From positions 1 to 64,000 of the forward strand of contig NZ_JAAIYA010000010.1 in NCBI RefSeq assembly GCF_010894405.1: a stretch of DNA of 64,000 bases, in the 5' to 3' direction. The stretch is from Pyxidicoccus caerfyrddinensis (GTDB lineage Bacteria; Myxococcota; Myxococcia; Myxococcales; Myxococcaceae). Below are positions 1 through 6,618 of this stretch, one piece after another. The notes beneath the pieces were generated by a model. It searched no databases. It was not told the origin of the DNA and saw nothing but the letters and a program-made list of their open reading frames with translations. The translations under genes were made by a program, and so were the position numbers. Positions within the stretch are counted from its first letter, which is position 1. The number at the start of each line of letters is the position of its first letter.

Positions 1-75
1 CGAACACGGAAGTTAAGCCCTCCAGAGCCGATGGTACTTCGCGGGAAACCGCGCGGGAGAGTAGGTCGCTGCCGG
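1..75 (+). rRNA. rrf: 5S ribosomal RNA, 3' part (5' end outside window)
   Basis: The first ~75 bases match the conserved 3' two-thirds of bacterial 5S rRNA: the CGAACACGGAAGTTAAGCCC segment of loop B/helix III, then GCCGATGGTACT and the closing GGGAGAGTAGGTCGCTGCCGG. About 40 bases of the 5' end lie outside the window. A strong terminator follows directly, so this is the last gene of a ribosomal RNA operon read left to right. The exact 3' end is estimated from the consensus. Confidence 0.95.
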
Positions 76-87
76 ATTCTTTTTGAG

Positions 88-127
88 AACCCCCGTTGCC
101 CTCGTGGCAACGGGGGTTTTCTTTTTT
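88..127 (+). terminator. Rho-independent terminator of the rRNA operon
   Basis: A perfect 13-bp stem (88-100 pairing with 106-118, AACCCCCGTTGCC) with a 5-base loop is followed by TTTTCTTTTTTT. It sits about 12 bases after the 5S rRNA end, so it terminates the rRNA operon. It is the clearest intrinsic terminator in the window. Confidence 0.95.
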
Positions 128-249
128 TCCGCGTCTGCTTTGCGGCGCCGTTCGTTCGGTACCCGAAAAGCCGGAAAAACCTCCAGACACTGCGCAGGTC
201 GGCTGTTAGTCTCCGTGCGTCATTGCTGGCCACGCGCCGGAGGTCTTCC

Positions 250-1086
250 ATGCCGAAAGTGAAGCTGGGTGGCGGTCTCTCTTCCTCCCCGTCGATTCCG
301 CGTTCGCCGAGCCCGCCGTCCGTGGGCGGAGCCCAGAAGCGCAAGGCGACGGATGATGCGGGCAGCTCCTCTCCGTCGAAGAAGACGAAGACGGACGAGG
401 TGCCCAAGGACAACACCACCGAGGCCCGGCTGAAGCGGAAGTTCGTTCGGGATCAGCGGCGCCAGGAGTCCAGCAGCGCCGTGGCGTCCCAGGGCGGCAC
501 CAGCAGCTTCCGGACCGATGCCGGCAGCCTGATGAAGAAGAACCCGAAGAACGAGGCGAAGACCCAGCTCGACACTCCGTTCGGTCCGGTGAATGCGAGC
601 AAGTTCCCGACCTCGGACCCGGCGTTCAAGATCACCAGCGAGAAGAAGCACTACGGAAAGCAGGCCGTGGGGCACAAGTACTCGGACCTGGTGTCGGGAC
701 TTCAGAAGAGCGGCGCGTCCGACAAGGAGATCGCCACGGACCTCCTGAACGCGCTCGAGGGCAAGAAGCCGCAGAAGCTCACCAGCGGGGAGGCGAAGAA
801 TGCCGCGGCGAAGCTCTCCGCCATCACCCACGTGTCCGAGCCTCAGCGCGTGCTCGGCTCCGACAAGGCCGCACGCGGCGTGCTGCGCATGGTCCAGTCC
901 GGGGAAATCAGCCTCGACGACGCCTTCAAGGGCAACACGCCCACCTTCCCGATGGCGAAGAACCCGGACTACATGCGCCGCACGGTGAACTACGAGGACA
1001 AGAACTACCGGAAGGAGACCCCCAAGCCGACGCAGTTCGACAAGCTCGGCGGGTACATGTCCGACAGCAGCGACGACGAGGGCTGA
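250..1086 (+). CDS. Basic low-complexity protein with bipartite NLS-like signal
   Basis: A 278-residue protein I do not recognise. The ATG at 250 has GGAGG five to ten bases upstream; an in-frame extension to about position 31 would run through the terminator and is rejected. The first ~65 residues are Ser/Pro-rich and disordered-looking. They contain KRK (30-32), eleven residues, then KKTK (44-47), which fits a classical bipartite nuclear localisation signal. No signal peptide or membrane segment is visible. Residues ~120-260 look folded (helical, Lys/Asp/Ala-rich) and the tail is acidic (SDSSDDEG). It is a single gene between the rRNA terminator and a convergent helicase gene. A nucleoid-associated protein or an effector acting in eukaryotic prey are both possible; neither is shown. 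Confidence 0.75.
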   Translation: MPKVKLGGGLSSSPSIPRSPSPPSVGGAQKRKATDDAGSSSPSKKTKTDEVPKDNTTEARLKRKFVRDQRRQESSSAVASQGGTSSFRTDAGSLMKKNPKNEAKTQLDTPFGPVNASKFPTSDPAFKITSEKKHYGKQAVGHKYSDLVSGLQKSGASDKEIATDLLNALEGKKPQKLTSGEAKNAAAKLSAITHVSEPQRVLGSDKAARGVLRMVQSGEISLDDAFKGNTPTFPMAKNPDYMRRTVNYEDKNYRKETPKPTQFDKLGGYMSDSSDDEG

Positions 1087-1134
1087 CGACGCGTTGGCCC
1101 GAGCGGCCCGGAGGCCCACACGTTCGCCGATGCC

Positions 1135-1169
1135 AGGTCCGGCCGCGGCGACCGGAGGTCTCCGGACCT
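1135..1169. repeat. Inverted repeat between convergent genes
   Basis: AGGTCCGG at 1135-1142 pairs with CCGGACCT at 1162-1169, and flanking CCAGG/CCTGG could extend the structure. It lies in the 118-base gap between two convergent genes and may help end transcription from either side, but there is no T-tract, so the terminator role is only inferred. Confidence 0.35.
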
Positions 1170-1204
1170 ACGCCTGGCGCTCCTCCAAGCCGCGCTTCAC
1201 GGCG

Positions 1205-3493
1205 TCAGTTACGCAGGCGCGCCGCGAGCCGGGTGAAGCGCTTCTGGGTGTCGCCGTTGCGCACCGCGATGCCCAGCGCCTTCTTGCTTCCCACCAGCAC
1301 CACCAGCTTCCTACCGCGTGTCACGGCGGTGTAGAGGAGGTTGCGCTGCAGGAGCGTGAAGTGCTGCGTGTGCAGGGGCAGCACCACGCACGGGTATTCG
1401 CTGCCCTGCGACTTGTGCACGCTGGTGGCATAGGCGAGGACCAGCTCGTCGATGTCCGACCAGGCGTAGGCCACCGGTCGCCCGTCGTAGCGCACCACCA
1501 GGGCCTGTTCCTCCTTGTCGATGGCCTCCACGCGCCCGATGTCTCCATTGAAGACGCCGAGCTCGTAGTTGTTGCGCACCTGCATGACCTTGTCGCCCAC
1601 CCGGAAGGTCCGGTGGCCGCGGGTGAGCTCCTCCCCGGATGGGTTCAGGTGCTCCTGCAGCGTGGCGTTGAGGTTGGCGGTGCCGATGAGGCCCCGATTC
1701 ATGGGGACGAGCACCTGCACCTCGTCCACCGGGTGCAACCCGAAGCGGCGGGGGATGCGCTCCTTCACCAGCGTCTTCACCGCCTCGAGGATGGCCTCCG
1801 GCGCCTCCTTCTCCACGAAGTAGAAGTCGGCCAGCGCGTCCGCGGGCGGCACCTGGGGCAGCTCTCCCTGGTTGATGCGGTGGGCGTTGGTGATGATGAG
1901 GCTCGCCTGGGCCTGGCGGAAGATGTGCTTCAGGCGCACCACCGGCACGTGCCCGGAGGCGATGATGTCCTGGAGCACGCTGCCGGGCCCCACGCTCGGG
2001 AGCTGGTCCACGTCCCCCACGAGCAGCAGCTGGCAGTGGGGCGGCAGCGCCTTCAACACGTTGAGCATCAAGACGGTGTCCACCATGGACACCTCGTCGA
2101 GCACCAGCATGTCGGCTTCGAGTGGGTTGTTGCGGTCTCTCAGGAAGCCGTGGGTGCGCGGGTTGTACTCGAGCAGCCGGTGGATGGTCTCCGCCTCGCG
2201 CCCCGTTGCCTCTCCCATCCGCTTGGCCGCGCGTCCGGTGGGCGCCGAGAGCAGGAGCTTGCGGCCCTTCTTCTCCAGGATGGAGAGGATGGCGTTGACC
2301 AGCGTCGTCTTTCCGGTGCCCGGGCCGCCGGTGATGACCAGCACCTTGGCCACCATCGCCTGGCGCACCGCCTCCTTCTGCTCGGGGGCGAGCGACAGGC
2401 CTTGGCTGCCTTCGAACCAGGCAATCGCCCGTTCCACGTCCACTTCCAGGGGACGCGCGGGCCAGGCGGCAAGCGCCTTGAGGAGGTTCGCGACGCCGAC
2501 TTCCGAGACGTGCAGCGCCTTCAGGTACACCGCCTCGACGGCATCCTCGGGGCGGGGATGGGCGAGGGCGCTGGCCCCCTCCACGGCGAGGTACTCGGCG
2601 GCGGCGAGCCGGGTGATGGCCGCCTCCACGAGCTCGGGCGTCACCTCCAGCATCTCCACCGTGCGCGCGGTGAGCTTGTCGCGCGGCGCGTAGAGGTGGC
2701 CTTCCTCGGAGAACTCCCGGAGCACGTGCAGCACCCCGGCCTCGGCGCGCTTGGGTGAGTGGGTGGGCACCCCCAGCGACTGGGCGATGCGGTCCGCGGT
2801 GCGAAAGCCAATGCCATACACGTCGATGGCCAGCCGGTACGGGTTGTCCTGCACCACGGCAATCGCCTGGGCGCCGTACTGCTTGTAGACCTTCACCGCG
2901 AAGCTGGCCGGCACTTCGTGCGACTGGAGGAAGACCATCACCTGGCGGATGTCTCGCTGTTCGGCCCACGTCTCGACGAGGAGCTTGCGGCGCTTCTCCC
3001 CGAAGCCCTTCACCTCGGCCAGCCGCTCGGGCTTCGAGTCGATGACGTCCAGCGTCTCGAGGCCGAAGTGCGCCACCAGGCGTTTGGCCATGGCAGGGCC
3101 CACGCCCTTCACCAGGCCGCTGCCCAGGTACTTTTCGATGCCCACCAGCGTCGCGGGCTTCACCGTGCCGTAGGAGACGACGCGGAACTGCTCCCCGTAC
3201 TTCCTGTCCTGTACCCACTCGCCGGTGAGGCGCAGGGATTCGCCCGGCTGGGCGCCCAGGAGGTTGCCCACCGCCGTGATGGGCTCCTTGCGGCCATGGA
3301 CCACCACCCGGACTACGCTCCAGGCGGCCTCCTCGTTGGTGTAGGTGATGCGCTCGAGGCTCCCCTCCAAGACGGTGGTGGGGCGCGGAGGGGCGCCAGC
3401 CGCCTCACGGGCCCCCGCGGCCCCGTCCCGCACGGAGGGGAGGGCGCCACCTGCGTCGGCGGCGTAGACCGGAGGGGGACGGGAGGCGGACAT
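1205..3493 (-). CDS. recD2: ATP-dependent RecD2-like DNA helicase
   Basis: A 762-residue superfamily 1B 5'-3' DNA helicase of the RecD2 type, the RecBC-independent form. Order seen: N-terminal OB-like region, helix-hairpin-helix repeats (GVGPAMAKRL and VKGFGEKRR, residues ~125-170, and VYGIGFRTADRIA ~230), Walker A GGPGTGKTT (~residue 390), Walker B DEVSMVD (~465), and C-terminal UvrD-like motif VI region with HKSQGSEYP (~695). Length is typical for RecD2. The ATG at 3493 has AGGGG six bases upstream; a TTG 45 bases further out has no ribosome site. Known RecD2 proteins act in DNA repair and replication-fork processing. The gene is monocistronic and converges on the upstream basic-protein gene. 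Confidence 0.93.
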   Translation of the reverse strand: MSASRPPPVYAADAGGALPSVRDGAAGAREAAGAPPRPTTVLEGSLERITYTNEEAAWSVVRVVVHGRKEPITAVGNLLGAQPGESLRLTGEWVQDRKYGEQFRVVSYGTVKPATLVGIEKYLGSGLVKGVGPAMAKRLVAHFGLETLDVIDSKPERLAEVKGFGEKRRKLLVETWAEQRDIRQVMVFLQSHEVPASFAVKVYKQYGAQAIAVVQDNPYRLAIDVYGIGFRTADRIAQSLGVPTHSPKRAEAGVLHVLREFSEEGHLYAPRDKLTARTVEMLEVTPELVEAAITRLAAAEYLAVEGASALAHPRPEDAVEAVYLKALHVSEVGVANLLKALAAWPARPLEVDVERAIAWFEGSQGLSLAPEQKEAVRQAMVAKVLVITGGPGTGKTTLVNAILSILEKKGRKLLLSAPTGRAAKRMGEATGREAETIHRLLEYNPRTHGFLRDRNNPLEADMLVLDEVSMVDTVLMLNVLKALPPHCQLLLVGDVDQLPSVGPGSVLQDIIASGHVPVVRLKHIFRQAQASLIITNAHRINQGELPQVPPADALADFYFVEKEAPEAILEAVKTLVKERIPRRFGLHPVDEVQVLVPMNRGLIGTANLNATLQEHLNPSGEELTRGHRTFRVGDKVMQVRNNYELGVFNGDIGRVEAIDKEEQALVVRYDGRPVAYAWSDIDELVLAYATSVHKSQGSEYPCVVLPLHTQHFTLLQRNLLYTAVTRGRKLVVLVGSKKALGIAVRNGDTQKRFTRLAARLRN

Positions 3494-3745
3494 GGCCCCT
3501 GAAAATAACAGGGCATCCGGCCCCTGCCGATGCGGCAAACATCATCCAGTGCCGCGTGTGGCTGCCTGCCCAGCTCTCGGGCTCGTCGCCTCGAGCGTGT
3601 GACTCCCATCCAGGTCCAGGTTGGTCGCTGTCTGCCGCGCGGAGAGGGTATCGTGGCTCAAGGAAGCGGTACGCCCGCCTGTCAGGCCCTGGTGGTGGCG
3701 ACGTCTTCCGTGGCGCTCTCACCACACAGAAAGAGGAACCGGGTC

Positions 3746-4213
3746 ATGGGCTACCGCGTCGAAAAGCCGACCGAGCTGTTCGAGTCCGTCCGTTACAACA
3801 CCAAGACGACTCCCGAGCTTCGTGAGGCCATGAAGAAGAAGGTTCTGGAGATCGCGGCGCGAATCGAAGATCGCGAAGGCCGGATGAAGCGGATTCGCGA
3901 CGAGTACGAGATCGACTCCGAGCGCCTGGCCGCCCTCGTCATCCAGTTCCAGAATCGGGACTCGGATTTCGTCTCCTACCAGGCCCAGGGTGGCGCCTCG
4001 CGCGACACAGTCGTGCCTGCCGGCGTCATCGCCAACATCATCCGCGAGCGGGAGATGATCGACTCGGAGCGAGGTCAGATCCGCAAGCTGGAACTGGTCT
4101 TGCGAAACCTCCCCGAGACGGAGCTCTACAACGACCCGAGGACTGGCGAAGTCAGGAGCCGCCAGCCCCTGCATCAGCTCTCGGATGACGAGCTCGAGTT
4201 CCTCGGGTTCTGA
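3746..4213 (+). CDS. Hypothetical charged coiled-coil protein
   Basis: A 155-residue soluble protein with no recognised domain. The ATG at 3746 has AGAGGA nine to fourteen bases upstream. Residues ~20-70 and ~105-125 are rich in Glu, Arg, Lys and Leu with heptad-like spacing, suggesting helical hairpins or coiled coils. The C-terminus is acidic and ends DDELEFLGF. No signal peptide or membrane segment. It stands alone, with 250 bases upstream in which I see no clear promoter, and is convergent with the TetR gene downstream. Composition is like its neighbours, so it is probably a native, conserved myxobacterial gene of unknown function. Confidence 0.75.
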   Translation: MGYRVEKPTELFESVRYNTKTTPELREAMKKKVLEIAARIEDREGRMKRIRDEYEIDSERLAALVIQFQNRDSDFVSYQAQGGASRDTVVPAGVIANIIREREMIDSERGQIRKLELVLRNLPETELYNDPRTGEVRSRQPLHQLSDDELEFLGF

Positions 4214-4291
4214 CCTGGACGTGCAAACCCGGGCGAGCAGTACGGGACTCGAGACGTGAGCGGGGAGGGCGACTGCGCGGGAAGCGCCGCC

Positions 4292-4933
4292 TCACCCCGG
4301 CCCGGAGGCTGCGAGCTGCTCGAGGTAGGCACGGAACATGTCCGCCAGCTCACCGGCACGGGCCTCGACGTCCTGCTCGGTGCGGTCCTCCTCCGAGAGC
4401 CGCTTCCCCACGGTGCTGAGTGTCATCATGATCATGTCACCCGCGAGCACCCGCTTCTCGTCCGGTACCGAGGGGAGCACCTCGCGCATGAAGGACTGCA
4501 CGACGCGCGTGCCGTACACTCGCGGCTCCCGTGCCTCGGGCTCCTCGCGATAGCGCGGCGCCGCTTCGTCGAGCGCCATCCGCACCCGGGCCTCCTCGCA
4601 CTCGGACCGGATGAAGGCGTGTACGAACTCACGCAGGCGCTCCAGCGGAGGCTGCGCCGAGTCCTCGAGGATGCCGCGCAGCAGCGCACCGGTCTGCCGC
4701 CACTCGTCCGTCTGCAAGCGGAAGAGGATGGCCGCCTTGTTCGGGAAGTATTGATACAGCGACCCGATGCTGATTCCCGCCTTCTCCGCGACGCGAATGG
4801 TGGTGAAACGGTCCGCTCCTTCACGCGCCAGAACCTGAATAGCGGCGGCGAGGATGTCGGCGACGAGCTGCTCGGAGCGGGCCTGCAGGGGCTTCTTTCG
4901 CGAGGAAATGCGTGGGGTTGGACGGGCCGTCAC
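4292..4933 (-). CDS. TetR/AcrR-family transcriptional regulator
   Basis: A 213-residue TetR-type repressor. The N-terminal ~60 residues carry the DNA-binding helix-turn-helix: FTTIRVAEKAGISIGSLYQY followed by FPNKAAIL, the most conserved stretch of the family. The rest is the helical ligand-binding and dimerisation domain. The start is GTG at 4933 with CGAGG about ten bases upstream; no ATG is available in frame before the helix-turn-helix. It is divergent from the adjacent O-methyltransferase gene, the usual arrangement for a TetR regulator and its target. A possible operator is the inverted repeat at 4965-5028. The ligand cannot be deduced. Confidence 0.9.
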   Translation of the reverse strand: MTARPTPRISSRKKPLQARSEQLVADILAAAIQVLAREGADRFTTIRVAEKAGISIGSLYQYFPNKAAILFRLQTDEWRQTGALLRGILEDSAQPPLERLREFVHAFIRSECEEARVRMALDEAAPRYREEPEAREPRVYGTRVVQSFMREVLPSVPDEKRVLAGDMIMMTLSTVGKRLSEEDRTEQDVEARAGELADMFRAYLEQLAASGPG

Positions 4934-4964
4934 GAGGCGCCTCGGGAACGCGAATAGGAAACAC

Positions 4965-5028
4965 GAGCAATCAATCGTACTCCTCGGTGCGGCGCAAGGA
5001 CGCGCCCTCCATCTGATTGGGATTGCTC
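4965..5028. promoter_or_regulatory. Inverted GAGCAATC half-sites between tetR-type gene and methyltransferase
   Basis: GAGCAATC (4965-4972) is repeated as its exact complement GATTGCTC (5021-5028). Each copy is followed inward by a further AATC (directly in one copy, after two extra bases in the other). The right copy ends two bases before the methyltransferase ATG. Paired half-sites in the divergent promoter region suggest binding sites for the adjacent TetR protein. The 48-base spacing is long for a single TetR operator, so two separate sites would be needed. Confidence 0.4.
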
Positions 5029-5029
5029 C

Positions 5030-5695
5030 ATGAATACACTTTCCACCGCCCCCCTCGCCCCGCTGCTCCAACATCTGTTCACCCAGGCGGAACAGACCTC
5101 GGGTGCGGGCATCCAGGTCTTCGCCCAGATGCCGGATGAGGAGCGCACCCGGCTGCGGTCGACCAGGACCGACTACCTGAAGTTCTACGCGATGCTGAAG
5201 GACGACGCGCTCGCCGTCTCCCGCGAGACGGGCACGCTGCTCTACATGCTGGCGCGCTCGTGCCGCGCGCGGACCATCGTGGAGTTCGGCACCTCGTTCG
5301 GCATCTCCACACTGCACCTGGCCGCGGCGCTCCGAGACAACGGCGGCGGCCGGCTGATTACGAGCGAGTTCGAGCCGTCGAAGGTCGCCCGCGCACGGGA
5401 GAACCTCGCGGCGGGAGGGCTCGCGGACCTCGTGGAGCTTCGCGAGGGCGACGCGCTCCAGACGCTCGCCACGGGCCTGCCGGAGCAGGTCGACCTGTTG
5501 CTTCTCGACGGCGCCAAGGGCCTCTATCCGGACATCCTCGCGCTCGTCGAGGGCCGGCTGCGGCCGGGGGCGTGGGTTCTCGCCGACAATGCGGACTGGA
5601 GCCCGGAGTACCTGGAGCGCGTCCGCTCGCCCCGGCACGGCTATCTGTCGGTGCCGTTCGCGAGCGAGGTGGAGCTGTCGATGCGGCTCGGGTGA
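5030..5695 (+). CDS. SAM-dependent O-methyltransferase, class I
   Basis: A 221-residue Rossmann-fold methyltransferase of the COG4122/catechol O-methyltransferase type. The SAM-binding motif I is VEFGTSFGISTLHLA (~residues 84-98). The acidic residue ending strand 2 is in TSEFEPSKV, and DLLLLDGAKG (~155-165) matches the family's metal/SAM site. Length is standard. No export signal, so it acts in the cytoplasm, probably on a hydroxylated small molecule. The start ATG has no clear Shine-Dalgarno; the region before it is occupied by a GATTGCTC half-site. Divergent from the TetR gene, which probably controls it. The substrate is unknown. Confidence 0.88.
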   Translation: MNTLSTAPLAPLLQHLFTQAEQTSGAGIQVFAQMPDEERTRLRSTRTDYLKFYAMLKDDALAVSRETGTLLYMLARSCRARTIVEFGTSFGISTLHLAAALRDNGGGRLITSEFEPSKVARARENLAAGGLADLVELREGDALQTLATGLPEQVDLLLLDGAKGLYPDILALVEGRLRPGAWVLADNADWSPEYLERVRSPRHGYLSVPFASEVELSMRLG

Positions 5696-6117
5696 GCCGC
5701 CCTGGCTCCTCCGCTCTGGTCCCGCTCCATCCTCCAGGGCTGGCCCGGGTCCGGCGCCGCCTATCCCGAGGACTGACGGGGTCATCCGAGCTGGGTGCCA
5801 GGTCGGTGCAGAGGCCGCGCAGCCCCCTTGGATGTCAGCGGCCAGGTACCTGTCGCCTGGCGCTCCGCCAGGTGTGCAAAGGCAAGGTGACGCGCGTGCC
5901 CTCGAACACTGGTCCAGCGCATGGGCAGGTGCGGCCGAAGCGGCGAGGGGGCAAAAGGAAGACTGTGGGTGAAGTGGCTGTTCCTCGAAGTGAAACGAGG
6001 CGAGTGGCCTGACTCAGCGGACACGCTTCAGATGGTCAGGTGAGTTCTGGGGCGGCTCGCCGTTGGCTGGAGCGTCGGATGGCATTCGCGAACCGGCTCT
6101 CAGCGGAGTGAACGGTC
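5696..6117. other. Gene-poor intergenic region
   Basis: About 420 bases with no convincing coding frame. Only short open frames without ribosome sites occur. A small stem CCTGGC/GCCAGG lies near 5858-5873. No promoter resembling the consensus is clear before the secreted-protein gene at 6118. The size and lack of coding potential suit an insertion point for the foreign-looking gene that follows. Confidence 0.5.
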
Positions 6118-6540
6118 ATGACGAACAAGCTGACCCGGGTTCTCGCAGTCAGTGCATCCACTGCCGCGCTGCTAGGGGGGATGCTGCTTACCGCACCCGT
6201 TGCTTTCGCCAGTGCGCAAGGCTGCACCGGAACCAATCTACGCACCGAGCCGGCGATGCTCTGCACATCGGTGGAGGGCGAAAGTACGAAAGTCGAGAGC
6301 ATTCAGGCGTCGATCGATATCAAGACATACACCTGCAACGCTGACTTCAAGGTCTGGGGCACCTACGCGAACGGCAAGAAGTACTCCGACACCGGGCACG
6401 CAAAGTGCGGTGTCGGCCGTGTCTGGGTCGACTTCAATCCGAGTGGCGAGAAGTTCAAGTCCGGCACCAAGGTGTGCGGCGCGCTGGTCGAGAACGGCAA
6501 GGTCCGGCGAGAGCACGCGTGCATCGAAATCGAGAAGTGA
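6118..6540 (+). CDS. Small secreted six-cysteine protein, probably acquired
   Basis: A 140-residue exported protein. Residues 1-33 form a Sec signal peptide: MTNKLTR, a hydrophobic core rich in Ala and Leu, then a probable AFA-SAQ cleavage site. The ~107-residue mature part holds six cysteines, which could form three disulfides, and looks like a small beta-rich extracellular domain. No known family is recognised. Codon use differs from the neighbours: CTA, AGT, AAA, ACA and GAT are frequent, whereas surrounding genes end almost every codon in G or C. The signal-peptide style and mature sequence resemble small secreted proteins of actinomycetes, so transfer is likely but unproven. A hairpin follows the stop. 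Confidence 0.8.
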   Translation: MTNKLTRVLAVSASTAALLGGMLLTAPVAFASAQGCTGTNLRTEPAMLCTSVEGESTKVESIQASIDIKTYTCNADFKVWGTYANGKKYSDTGHAKCGVGRVWVDFNPSGEKFKSGTKVCGALVENGKVRREHACIEIEK

Positions 6541-6571
6541 GCGGACGTGCCGCGAACCCGCGTCGGCGGGT

Positions 6572-6601
6572 GGAGTGGGGCCCCTCAACAGGCCCCGCTC
6601 C
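6572..6601. terminator. Hairpin terminator between convergent genes
   Basis: GGAGTGGGGCC (6572-6582) pairs with GGCCCCGCTCC (6591-6601), an 11-bp stem with one G-T wobble and an 8-base loop. It lies between the convergent secreted-protein gene and glgB. There is no T-tract on either strand, so function as a bidirectional terminator is inferred from position and stability. Confidence 0.5.
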
Positions 6602-6618
6602 ATCGTCAGCGGTGCGAC

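Noticed and set aside
31..249. In-frame extension of the basic-protein gene upstream through the rRNA terminator
   Set aside because: It would make the rRNA terminator and the 5S rRNA coding. ATG 250 has GGAGG at the correct distance.
1094..2758. Long plus-strand open frame (~554 codons) opposite the helicase gene
   Set aside because: It is the antisense shadow of the RecD2 gene. Its product is His/Arg/Gln-rich low complexity, typical of reverse-strand frames in GC-rich DNA, and it has no ribosome site.
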